This document shows, one piece after another, positions 32,893 to 42,600 of a stretch of DNA of 44,616 nt; position 1 is the first letter of the stretch; each line of letters begins with the position of its first letter. Below the pieces are notes generated by a model. It did not search any database, was not told where the DNA came from, and saw nothing but the letters and a program-made list of their open reading frames with translations. A program made the translations under genes and the position numbers. This DNA is from Treponema sp. (GTDB lineage Bacteria; Spirochaetota; Spirochaetia; Treponematales; Treponemataceae): the NCBI GenBank assembly GCA_024402595.1, contig JAKSTL010000011.1, forward strand, positions 1 to 44,616, written 5' to 3'.

Positions 32893-34041
32893 ATGTCAGA
32901 CTTCATTTTTAGAATTGCACCAAATATCGTTCTTGGTTCATACACAATCAGCAGACTTGGTCAACAGGCAATGGAATGGGGCACAAGGTTCATGGTTATC
33001 ATCGACCCTGTCTTAAATGAAATGAAAATCCAGGAAAAAGTCCTTCAAAGCCTAAATGACCGTAAAATCGAAAACTTTGTTTTTAATGAATTGACCACTG
33101 GTACAAATACAAAAACCGTTCAAAGAGCTCTTTCTTTAGCAAAAGAAGGCCATGTACACGGAATTATTGCAGTTGGTGGTTCAAAAGCATTGAATATTGG
33201 TAGAATTGTCGCAGCTTACTACAATGAAGTTCATGATTTCTACAATTTTGTTGACGGTGCAAATCCAACCACATCTCCAATCCCTTGTATATGCGTGCCT
33301 ACAACTTTTAGAACTCCATTTTTATTTACCAACGAAGTTCCAGTCACAGATTCCAGAAATAATCAGCTAAAAATCATGAAGGTTCAAAACAATTTATGTA
33401 AATTAACATTGTTTGACCCAAATCTCATGCTTACACTTACAGATAATCAGAAGGCTTTAATGTCCCTTGAGCTTATGAATATGGCGGTTGAAGCTTATCT
33501 TTCTCAAAAAGCAAACTTTTTTAGCGATATGTTCGTAGAAAAAGGGCTTGAACTTTTATCTTATGCAATGGACGGTTCCCCTTCTCTAGAAATCACTACT
33601 CCTGAAGAAATACTTTTAGCTCAAGCCGGAGTAATGGTTTCTTTAGCTTCCGTTTCCAGTTCCTTGGGCGTAAGTTCCATGCTTTCTATGACAATAAACT
33701 CACGCTACAGATTAAACAAATCTTTAGTTTCTGTAATTCTGTTTCCTTATGCTGTAGAAGATGCTGCCAAGTTCAAAAATGCTCGTCTAGAAAAACTTGC
33801 ACATATTATGAGAGTAATTCCTGACGATATAACTGGCCCAGAAGCAACACAGGCTTTTATTGATAACATCAGACAAAGAATTGCTAAATCTAATCTCCCA
33901 GCTAGACTAAAGGATATTCAGCTTTCCATTGAACAGCTTGCTCTTGCAGTTGAAGATGTTACTCAAATCGATATTGTAAACAAGCTTCCTCGAAGTATGT
34001 CTACAGATGACCTTTTTGACTTTATTAAACTGGCCTATTAG
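32893..34041 (+). CDS. Iron-containing alcohol dehydrogenase-fold protein lacking the metal ligands (probable pseudoenzyme)
   Basis: 382 residues of the Fe-ADH/glycerol dehydrogenase fold. The nucleotide-binding loop is present as IIAVGGSKALNIGRIVA (about 91-107), and PCICVPTTF matches the family PTT motif. The metal site is not kept: the usual DALTHAIEAY reads ELMNMAVEAY (Asp to Glu193, His to Met197), and the downstream region normally carrying two His (about 260-290, GVSSMLSMTINS, SVILFPYAVEDAA) has none. It may bind a nucleotide without dehydrogenase activity. GGAG at 32882 belongs to this gene but adjoins a terminator T-tract. The trmH-like gene follows after 42 nt. Confidence 0.8.
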   Translation: MSDFIFRIAPNIVLGSYTISRLGQQAMEWGTRFMVIIDPVLNEMKIQEKVLQSLNDRKIENFVFNELTTGTNTKTVQRALSLAKEGHVHGIIAVGGSKALNIGRIVAAYYNEVHDFYNFVDGANPTTSPIPCICVPTTFRTPFLFTNEVPVTDSRNNQLKIMKVQNNLCKLTLFDPNLMLTLTDNQKALMSLELMNMAVEAYLSQKANFFSDMFVEKGLELLSYAMDGSPSLEITTPEEILLAQAGVMVSLASVSSSLGVSSMLSMTINSRYRLNKSLVSVILFPYAVEDAAKFKNARLEKLAHIMRVIPDDITGPEATQAFIDNIRQRIAKSNLPARLKDIQLSIEQLALAVEDVTQIDIVNKLPRSMSTDDLFDFIKLAY

Positions 34042-34083
34042 TGAACTAGCCAATAAAGCAATTTTTCGTTATTTTTAATACCT

Positions 34084-34911
34084 ATGATTGAACCTGGAAA
34101 ATTATTTCAACTTGAAGGCGGTCAGAAACGACGCAAATTAGCACTTACCTTTGGTGCCTTGGAACGAGATATAAATGGCATTGCAGAAAAAGGCACTGAA
34201 TATTCATTCAAAGATATTCCAAGATCTTTGTACATAAAAAAAGTAACAGAAGTTCTGTTGAAAGATCCAAAACTTTCTCCAGAAGCAGCCGCTGAATTGC
34301 AAAGATTGATTTCCACTGAACCAATGGATGAATTAAGAGTTTGTAATTGTGCAAGAAATCATCTGCTGGCAATAATCGGTACATTTCCAGCGGAATGGGA
34401 TTTAGTAATTGCACCCCACTCTGCACCAACCGATGAAAATGGCATTGTTATTGAACGAGATTTTTTTCCAGGCGTTTCTGTTTATGCAGAAGACATTCGT
34501 TCGCCATTTAATATCGGCTCAATTTTTAGAACAGCAGAAGCCATGGGCGCCGAAAATGTTTATATTTCACCATTTTGTACAGATCCGGAACAACCTCGCG
34601 CAGTTAGAAGCGGAATGGGCTGTATTGAAACTTTGGGTTACAAAAGACTTAGTTTAGATGAATTACCATCTGATATTCCTGTTTTTGCACTGGAAACAGG
34701 TGGAACAGACATAAATGATTTTGTATTTCCCGAAAAAGGCATTTGTATTATTGGTTCTGAAGAACTTGGATGCAGCCCAGAAGCATTGAAAAAAGCGACC
34801 TATGGACGAGTTTCTATTCCAATGAAAGGATTAAAAGCTTCTTTGAATGTGGGAGTTGCGTTTGGAATATTAATGCAAAAATGGGTAGAATCCTTAGAAA
34901 AAACTAGATAG
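34084..34911 (+). CDS. TrmH/SpoU-family RNA 2'-O-methyltransferase
   Basis: 275 residues. An N-terminal helical extension (about 1-125) precedes a SPOUT knotted domain (about 130-270). Family motifs are EDIRSPFNIGSIFRTAEAMG (motif 1 with the catalytic-region Asn/Arg), CIIGSEELGCSPEAL (motif 2) and VSIPMKGLKASLNVGVAFG (motif 3). It should methylate a ribose in tRNA or rRNA with S-adenosylmethionine; the exact target is not deducible. No strong ribosome site precedes the ATG. Its 3' end overlaps the convergent HATPase-HDOD gene by 8 nt, so the two transcripts must overlap. Confidence 0.92.
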   Translation: MIEPGKLFQLEGGQKRRKLALTFGALERDINGIAEKGTEYSFKDIPRSLYIKKVTEVLLKDPKLSPEAAAELQRLISTEPMDELRVCNCARNHLLAIIGTFPAEWDLVIAPHSAPTDENGIVIERDFFPGVSVYAEDIRSPFNIGSIFRTAEAMGAENVYISPFCTDPEQPRAVRSGMGCIETLGYKRLSLDELPSDIPVFALETGGTDINDFVFPEKGICIIGSEELGCSPEALKKATYGRVSIPMKGLKASLNVGVAFGILMQKWVESLEKTR

Positions 34912-36628
34912 TAACAGACTGCAACTGCTTGATTAAATAATCCAATGCAAACTCTGATTCTATTTTGAATCGTTCAAGAACAGATGATTCCAGCTGATAA
35001 AACTCAAGTTTTTTATCCATATAGAGTTGAATCATATCTGCAAAATATAAATATTCAACCGCAGGTTTTAATTCGTCCGAAACTTTATGAATGGCGTTAT
35101 GGTATTTTATAATATCTGCGATTTTATCTGACAAACCCCAAGCTTTTGCAATTTCCGAACCACAAATACAGTGACAAGCGTTTGTATAGAAGATTTCCAG
35201 AGCAGTTTTGCTGTAAGTTCCAGCTCTTGCCAAAGAATCATCAGAATCTATATGCTCATTGGAATCAGTTGCATCAAAAGTATTTGAAGAATCAATAAAC
35301 TCGTCCAAAGAAACTTCAACAGAATCATCCTTTTGATTATTTTCTAAAGCATTTATATCTGAATAGCCTGCATTATCCGAAGATTCAACATCAACCGATT
35401 CCACTTCAACTTCATCCAAATCCAAAATCTCTTCATCTAAAAGATCTGCTTCATCTTGGGCTTTACTAAAGGCTTCCATATGATTTAGAGTGTCGGTAGT
35501 TGCAACTTCTATTAAAAGTCGCTGAATATCAAGAAACAACGCAAATGTAAAAATCTCTTCTGGTGAAAAATCATTACAAGGATAATTCTTAGCAAGATTG
35601 TAAGCATAAAAAGCAATTTTTGAACTTCTTCCCCAAAGATTTTCCTTATCATCCTTAACATCAATATAACGAATTAACTCATTTGTCTTAGAACCGCAGA
35701 AAACTGAACGCATCCCATCAAGACCTAACAGTTTTACTGCTTCTGAAATTGAATAGCAATCATCCTTTGCAACCAAAGCATTTCTAATCAAAAGTAGAGA
35801 TAAAGTCTCATCTTTTGCAAAAATCTCAATGGTATCTTCTGGCAACGCATCTGGAGCATTCAATTTTTGTACCAGCAAATCCAGATTATCCTTAATGACA
35901 GGCATTTTATTTTGTATGGAAGCAAACTCTTTGGTAATTGCTTTAAAATGTTCCAAGATGTTCTGATTAAGTGGAAGTTCTATACTTGTAATCGTTTCTT
36001 TGTTATCTGTAATAATTTTAAAGTTTTCTGTAGAAAGCCCAATTTTTTGAAGCATTCTTATGGTTATAACAATTCCTAAACCAGCACCTTCCGTTTGATC
36101 CAAAATATTTGTAAAAACATCTTCAATGCCATCTCCATCATACTGCTGAGCAATCACAAGTTTTTCTTCGATGCGCTGCTTTTCAAAAATGGAGAGAACG
36201 GAATTGTTTTTTATTTCAATCAAAATTGAATCATCTGTTATGCGAAGAACAAGTTTTATATACAAACCGGCTTTTTTTTGTTCTTCAAGATAATGGTCAA
36301 TATTCAAAAGAGTTTCATCTTTGAAGAACATCATTCCTTCGTTGTAATCTTCTTCGTTGTTGATGTCTAAGCCTTTTTCATTAAAATAAACTCGTTTGGT
36401 GTTGGCTTTTTTTGAATTAGTTAGTAATTCACTCAGACAGAACTTTATATATTCTGTCATATGTTCCTGATGACATTCTTTTAAAAACAAAGCCAGTACT
36501 TCCTGTATGTAGACCTCCATATTTTTTGGAAGGGTGTAGGAAGTAATTTCTATTGGAGTATGAAGTTTTACTGCTTGTTTTATTTTTTCTCTATCAGCTT
36601 GTAATAAAGAAAAGTCCTGATCATCCAT
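34904..36628 (-). CDS. HATPase-like plus HDOD-domain signalling protein with acidic insertion
   Basis: 574 residues. About 60-220 resemble a GHKL ATPase domain (N-box-like CLSELLTNSKKANTKR, G-box EGAGLGIVITIRML). About 245-540 form an HDOD domain (AVKLLGLDGMRSVFCG; GSEIAKAWGLSDKIADIIKYH). An Asp/Glu/Ser-rich low-complexity block (about 391-467) is inserted within the HDOD part. HDOD proteins act in signalling and stress control without HD-nuclease residues. ATG 36628 was chosen: the open frame runs to 36715, but that extension passes into a copy of the 20-bp repeat. It converges with the methyltransferase gene. No partner kinase or receiver is adjacent. Confidence 0.8.
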   Translation of the reverse strand: MDDQDFSLLQADREKIKQAVKLHTPIEITSYTLPKNMEVYIQEVLALFLKECHQEHMTEYIKFCLSELLTNSKKANTKRVYFNEKGLDINNEEDYNEGMMFFKDETLLNIDHYLEEQKKAGLYIKLVLRITDDSILIEIKNNSVLSIFEKQRIEEKLVIAQQYDGDGIEDVFTNILDQTEGAGLGIVITIRMLQKIGLSTENFKIITDNKETITSIELPLNQNILEHFKAITKEFASIQNKMPVIKDNLDLLVQKLNAPDALPEDTIEIFAKDETLSLLLIRNALVAKDDCYSISEAVKLLGLDGMRSVFCGSKTNELIRYIDVKDDKENLWGRSSKIAFYAYNLAKNYPCNDFSPEEIFTFALFLDIQRLLIEVATTDTLNHMEAFSKAQDEADLLDEEILDLDEVEVESVDVESSDNAGYSDINALENNQKDDSVEVSLDEFIDSSNTFDATDSNEHIDSDDSLARAGTYSKTALEIFYTNACHCICGSEIAKAWGLSDKIADIIKYHNAIHKVSDELKPAVEYLYFADMIQLYMDKKLEFYQLESSVLERFKIESEFALDYLIKQLQSVTI

Positions 36629-36709
36629 ATATTCTATTTTATTATAAGTAACGATATTTGCAAGAAAAAATAACAATGCATTAATTTTGGGACAAAGGGC
36701 AATCGATGC

Positions 36710-37075
36710 AATCAATGGGGACAGAGTAAAGTGATTGATGAATTGATATGACAGTCAATCAGAAGGGACAGAGTAAATTGATGAATCATTAGGGACAGAG
36801 TAATTTGATTGAGAAGGACAATCGAAGGGGACAGAGTAAAGTGATGAATCATTGGGGACAGAGTAATTTTATATGAATTGATGTTATGCTCAAATCATTA
36901 GGGACAGAGTAAATGATTGATGAATTGATATGACAGTCAATCAAAAGGGACAGAGTAATTTTAACTGATTGATGAATGTATTGATGTTGTGCTCCAATCA
37001 AAGGGGACAGAGTAATTTGATTAATCATTGGGGACAGAGTAATTTGATTATTTTTTTACTCTGTCCCCAATGATT
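36710..37075 (-). repeat. Array 2: nine direct and one inverted copy of the TTACTCTGTCCC element
   Basis: Cores (plus strand AATC-NNNN-GGGACAGAGTAA) start at 36710, 36757, 36784, 36820, 36847, 36893, 36939, 36996 and 37023; the tenth, 37056-37075, is in the opposite orientation. Linkers are longer than in array 1 and related to each other by a TGATTGATGAATTGATATGA string that occurs twice (from 36732 and 36914), so block duplication also occurred here. The array lies upstream of the HATPase-HDOD gene and downstream of the InlB-repeat lipoprotein. Confidence 0.93.
37023..37075. repeat. Perfect 20-bp inverted repeat made from two repeat cores
   Basis: AATCATTGGGGACAGAGTAA (37023-37042) and its exact complement (37056-37075) flank a 13-nt AT loop. 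It could form a strong hairpin or cruciform. It borders, but is separate from, the lipoprotein terminator at 37112-37160. Confidence 0.9.
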
Positions 37076-37111
37076 TTGATTTTTCACCATTTATTCACCT
37101 TTGATTTAAAA

Positions 37112-37160
37112 CAAAAACGGCGAAATTAAGTTTTCTTATTCAAAAGACTTAACTTCGCCG
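37112..37160 (-). terminator. Intrinsic terminator of the lipoprotein operon
   Basis: CGGCGAA (37118-37124) pairs with TTCGCCG (37154-37160), extended by TTAAGT/ACTTAA with one mismatch between. On the minus strand the stem is followed by TTTTTGT. It lies about 40 nt past the InlB-repeat lipoprotein stop. Confidence 0.85.
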
Positions 37161-37202
37161 TATAGGATTTTTTTGTAAAAATTACAATTATGTAACTAAA
37201 TA

Positions 37203-39638
37203 CTAATCGTAATTAACAGGATTTAAAGTTATTGTTGCTGTGTCAGTAAAGTCACTTTGAGAAGTATCTTTACTATATTTAGCTGTGAGAGTATGAGTAC
37301 CTGCTTCGAGAAGTTTTGTAATAGTGCCACTTTGGTTATTACCACTAACTGCATTCACCTCTGTAATATTATCAATTATTACCGTTAGTTTATCATAGCT
37401 ACCTTCACTATCAACTGTCCAAGGAATGTTTACTGTCGCTGATTGTTCTAATATAATTTCCCAAGTTGTAGTCGCCGTGGTACTATTTTTATTCTGATTA
37501 TCAGAGCTCCAAACATTTTCACTTGTGTTTGTAAATTTATAAGTGTCATTTGTCTTTACAGTCCAAGGAACAAGAGTTTTCCACTTAGCCCAAACATAAA
37601 CATCCTCATTCTTGTTTGAGAACTCTGTTATTTCTGTACCGTCTAAACAATCTTCTGTTTTGTACCATCCAACAAATAAATTATTCGTTTTAGTTGGTGT
37701 AGGTAAAGTTACAGAATCCAATTGTGTAAAGTTTGTAACAGAACCATAAGGAATAGCCCCACCATTTAATTCATAAATAATAAAGTGAAGAGTTTCCCAG
37801 CGTCCGTACAAGTTTATATCTCCAGTATAATTTGTTGGAATCTCTGTACATGATGCAGCTGGGTCCCAAGTTGAATTAGAACCGTCTTGTGTATACCATC
37901 CAATAAATCTTTCGCCAATACTTGCGGGAGGATTATACAAAGAAGGTCTGTTTTCAATTGTATAAGAATCAGTTGAAAGTAAAGTATCTTCATCATAATA
38001 ACTGATTGTATAAACTGTTGGAGACCATTTTGCATACAAGATTTTATTTTCTGTTGTGCCAATAGAAATTTCTGTTACTTGTGTTGTGTAGCTTCTATTT
38101 GTATACCAACCGTTAAAATCATAACCAGTTCTTGAAATACTTGGTAAAGTAACCTGTTCATTTGGAATAAACTCCTCTGGAAGTCCAGTAATATCAGCAT
38201 CCAGATAATCATAATAGAAAATCTTAAAAGTAACTGGCCCAAATTTTCCAAAAAGCACCAAATCTCCTGTTTGACCATACAAAGAATTGCTTACTTTTGT
38301 AGCAGGTGCAAAGTTTGAATCGGTATACCATCCTTTAAACTCGTAACCTTCAAGAACAGTTGGTTCTGGTAAAGTTGAAAGAGATTCAATATTATACGAG
38401 TTTGGATAAATCATAGGCATTCCAGAATAATATGGTGAATTGCAATAATAAGTAATATTGTATGTTATTAAACTCCAGTGAGCATAAACATTTACATCTT
38501 CTTGTGTACCAACAGGAATCTCTGTGATTTCTTGACCACCAACTGCCTCTGTAAACCAACCATCAAAGGTGTATCCAGCTCTAGAAATTGTAGAAGCGGC
38601 AGGAAGGCTTGTAGGTTCTGTATCTCTTGAAGAGAATGTTGTTGTCTCTGGTTCTACGCTAAAAGTTCCACCATTTTTATTGAAAATAATTGAATGCTGA
38701 GATGATGTTAATGCTTGTGTGATAGAAACTTCATCGATTTTTAATTCATTGTTGCTGTTAAGACTATCTGCATTTGTTGTAGTTTTATCCTTTCCAACAA
38801 CAAGAGAAATTGCTTTTGTTTTAAGTTTAATTGAATCTTTATAATAATCAACTATGATAATATGATCTCCAACACTAACTTCCGAATCTGCATAAGTGAA
38901 TGTAAATGACACAGATTTTGTAGAACTACCGATTGTGGTACCAAAGTATTCTTCTTTAGTATATGGAGCCATTGTTGCAGGATTTTCAGGGGCAAACCAT
39001 TCAAGAGTATCGGTAATATTCTTTGCATCTCCGTCATCCAATCTAGCTTTTATCTGATAAGGACAATCAAACAGGTAAGTATACTCATCTTTTTCATAAT
39101 CATAACCAACAGTAACGATTGAAGAAACATTCTCTATTGTAAGAACAAAATTAATTACTCCAGTACCGTTTTCGTCAAACTGCTGAGGTTTTAATTCAAA
39201 AAAGATTGAGTTTGCACCACTTGTAACTTGGATTTCTTTTGTAGCAACGAAAATTGTATCATCTTTTTTTGCTTCAAGTGTAAATTTCCATGTTGCAAGA
39301 GAAGGAATCACAATATATGAAGTTACCAAATCGTTGTAAGAATCAAAAACACCTAATTCAATTGGATCTTCATATGTATTATTTCCCATGTTGTAGGAAT
39401 AATATTTTTTTTCAGCTGTCAATGTATATTCATTAAAATCAGATAATACATATTTTGGTGAATACACAATGGTGGAATCAGGAGGTAAATCCGCTCTAGC
39501 TAGATTTTGGTCTACAATCTGCAAATATGCAACTTTTTCAGATTCATTAGTCTGAACAGACTGTTTACATGAACTAAAAAACATTGCTCCTACACACAAA
39601 ACTGCAAATATTTTAAATATATTCTTAAGATTTTTCAT
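37203..39638 (-). CDS. Lipoprotein with five InlB/Listeria-Bacteroides-type repeats
   Basis: 811 residues. A lipoprotein signal ends FFSSC with Cys24 lipidated (relaxed spirochaetal lipobox). An N-terminal beta region (about 30-310) is followed by five repeats of the Flg_new/InlB B-repeat type (about 325-680), each with a YxFxGWYT-like core and a closing YAHW/YAKW/YGRW/FGKF: examples are YTFDGWFT, YEFKGWYT, YDFNGWYT, ERFIGWYT and NLFVGWYK. The C-terminal part (about 690-811) is a separate Thr/Asn-rich beta domain. Such repeats occur in surface adhesin-like proteins. Its ribosome site AGGGTG overlaps the stop of the giant lipoprotein upstream, so the two are coupled. Confidence 0.88.
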   Translation of the reverse strand: MKNLKNIFKIFAVLCVGAMFFSSCKQSVQTNESEKVAYLQIVDQNLARADLPPDSTIVYSPKYVLSDFNEYTLTAEKKYYSYNMGNNTYEDPIELGVFDSYNDLVTSYIVIPSLATWKFTLEAKKDDTIFVATKEIQVTSGANSIFFELKPQQFDENGTGVINFVLTIENVSSIVTVGYDYEKDEYTYLFDCPYQIKARLDDGDAKNITDTLEWFAPENPATMAPYTKEEYFGTTIGSSTKSVSFTFTYADSEVSVGDHIIIVDYYKDSIKLKTKAISLVVGKDKTTTNADSLNSNNELKIDEVSITQALTSSQHSIIFNKNGGTFSVEPETTTFSSRDTEPTSLPAASTISRAGYTFDGWFTEAVGGQEITEIPVGTQEDVNVYAHWSLITYNITYYCNSPYYSGMPMIYPNSYNIESLSTLPEPTVLEGYEFKGWYTDSNFAPATKVSNSLYGQTGDLVLFGKFGPVTFKIFYYDYLDADITGLPEEFIPNEQVTLPSISRTGYDFNGWYTNRSYTTQVTEISIGTTENKILYAKWSPTVYTISYYDEDTLLSTDSYTIENRPSLYNPPASIGERFIGWYTQDGSNSTWDPAASCTEIPTNYTGDINLYGRWETLHFIIYELNGGAIPYGSVTNFTQLDSVTLPTPTKTNNLFVGWYKTEDCLDGTEITEFSNKNEDVYVWAKWKTLVPWTVKTNDTYKFTNTSENVWSSDNQNKNSTTATTTWEIILEQSATVNIPWTVDSEGSYDKLTVIIDNITEVNAVSGNNQSGTITKLLEAGTHTLTAKYSKDTSQSDFTDTATITLNPVNYD

Positions 39639-39647
39639 AAATGCACC

Positions 39648-42600
39648 CTATTTTGTTATTTTTTTTCTAGCTGAATAAGAAACACCGTTTTTCTTTACAA
39701 CTAACAGCAAATCATTATCACCTTCTAACAGCTTGTCTTTGCTGAAAGAAATTGACGAATCAGTTGACTCATCAAGAAGTGAACCATTCAAGTACCATTT
39801 GTATGAATCAAAGTCTATTGTAGGATTTGTTAAAGTTTTTAAAGAAACAAGAGGTGAGCCTGGAAGAGATTCATCGTTTATAGAAATTGATATTGAATCA
39901 TTTCCTGCAATAGAAGCACCAATACCCCAAGAAAGGAATGCTGATGTCGAGCTTGAGTCATTTTCTCGAGTTTCAATTACTCTTGTTTTAGATAAGCCTA
40001 CAATAATATTTGCATAAGACATGCCATCTTTATTAAGATCTTTGATTACGGCATTTTTAAGAGTATAATATCCGTTTCCAGAAGCTTCCCATTCAAAATC
40101 TGTAATTTCGAAAATTGTAGGTTCCGAATCTGTTATACCAAATTGATCTGTATATTCAATGCTGTAAGTTATCTTGTAATCATACATATCAAGAGTTTCA
40201 TAATCAGGATTGATGTATTCTGTTGAAGAAAGCACCATAGCATCTGGTTGGAAACTTGAGAAAGTGATAGATGGAGCTTTCACATGATAAATCAAATTTA
40301 CTCTTGAATCTTTTACAATAGTTTCTTCTTTACCAGTAATACTTGCAGTTGCTTTACGAGTTTTTGTAAGTCTTACGACATAAGTTCCAACTGGCAACTG
40401 AGCAAAGAAGTGTGTATAAGTATAATAACCTGTGTACTCATCATAGCTTAGGCTTACATTACTATCTTCAAAAGTCTGCCATACTGTGTCATCGTCTTTA
40501 TACTTGTCTTCATAAGTATACTGCAATTCATATTTGTAATTATTAAGATTATCATTGATGAAATAATCTTGAACTTTTACTTTGATGTATTCGTAGTTTT
40601 TGCCATCAGAGATTGTAAATGTTGGATCTATCATTGACAACTGAGTAGCATACGCTGGAATTGAAAGTTCACCCTGAACAGGCTGTGTGTACTGGTATTT
40701 ATAAGCTGTTGTTGTAAGGTATGTTTTTACATCTTTGTGACCTGGTTCAGAAATTGTAATTTCGAAAACTGCATACTGATCAAGAGGGACAGAGATACTT
40801 GGAACCTTATAAATGTAATGCTTTGTCAATTTACTCTGATTATTTGATACAGAAGTTTCGAGATCATATTCTGAAGGTGTTCTTGTAGTTTTAGCAAGTG
40901 TTGAACCTTCTCTTAACAATTCTGTTTTTCCACTATCAATTGAGTCTGCAAATACATATCTGATTGATTTAATTGTCTGATTTACATCAATACTAACGGT
41001 AATTTCGTCTTCTCTTAAATCATCATATTTAGAATCATTATCATTTGCTGTTAAGTACAATTTTGAACTACTTAAACTTGGAGCGGCAGTTTGAGGAATT
41101 GTAACTACAACATCAGAAACTGGATCAAGAGATTTTGAAGTAGAATTGTCTACCATATTTGTTTCGCTAGCTACTGCTACCAAAAGTACACGGTCACCTA
41201 CATCAAATCCATCCTTCTTTAATTCGTAGATTACTTTATCTTCAGTTTTGTATTTTTCAGAAATGTCAGAACCAGAAATAGATATGATATTTTCTGAATT
41301 ACATCTGTCTTTGAGAATATTGTTGTTTGCTGCATATTCTGCGCTTGTTGCTTTTGTATAGTAAATTGTGTAAGTCTGATTCTGATAAAGTTCAATTGTT
41401 GCATACAAATCATCTGCAAAACCGTCTTCATCCAAATCCAAGAATGAAGCATTAAGAATTGGAGCATCAGTTCTTACATTAGCGAGAGAATCATAAGTGG
41501 CGGCTGAAGAAACAAATACTTTTTCTACAGTTGATGTCATTTCTGAAACAGCTGTAAGAGAGAATGCAATATATTTTCCTAAGTCTATATCTGCTAATTC
41601 TGAATATTTGCTGCTTGAGAACTCGTAGAAACTGAATCCTGTTACTTCTTTACACAGATTCTTAACTTCTTTAGAGTTCAACAATTTCTTTGCATTTTCA
41701 GCAGTTGTTCCAATTGCATAATCAATTGTTAATTTCTGTTCTGGAGCTGCTTTTACAGTGAAGTAAATATCGTTGAATCGACCGTCTTTAGTGTCGTCTA
41801 CAAGTTTTACATCCGAAACTGTAATTGTCTTGCTTGAAGAATAAGATGAAGTTCCATAAATAACAGAATCTTTTTTTCCTTCTTCCGAAATTACAGCTGC
41901 AACGGCAATGTTATCACCACTCTTTGTAACAACATCTTTGAACAAGTAGTGGTAAACAACATATCCCTCATCAATTGTTTCAGAAGATTTTTCCAAAGCG
42001 GCTGTCTTAGCATCATCTACAGAATCGGCTACTGCATAACTTAATTTTGCAAGGATTTTGTTTGAATCTGCAAGAGTTACGAAAACTTCAGCGTCATTTG
42101 TACTTCCATCATCATCTGCATCAATAATAGAAACTGTTACAGAAGAATTAGTTGTAGAAACTGAAGTTGCTGGTTCTGAAGCACTTGCTGTTGAAGTTGT
42201 TGCGTATTTTGCATTTCCATCTACGAATGCGGCTACAGAAATATAAGCGTTTTCTTCAACATCTTTAATAATCCATTCATAAGTATTGCCAGTAACTGTT
42301 GCATCATTTTTAGCAAGAGGTTTAAGGTAATCAGCGAGGAGAAGATTTGTTGTAGTTTTTGAATCGAGCTTGATGTAGTTAACTGAATCAATAACCTGTT
42401 CTGGTGAAACTGACAAGGTAACTTTTGCATCATTTAAAATTCCGTCAGAATCATCTGCAACAAATACTACAGATGGAATTGAATAAACAACTGCACTTGC
42501 ATAAGCATTCAAAGTTAATGTCTTATAACAAACTTTGTTGTCGTTTTTATAAAGGATTGCATAACTGTAAGCTGATGTGTTATCTTCGATAGAATCTGCC

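Noticed and set aside
36629-36715. N-terminal extension of the HATPase-HDOD protein
   Set aside because: The upstream part of the frame runs into a copy of the 20-bp repeat, lacks a ribosome site and codes for an implausible hydrophobic leader.
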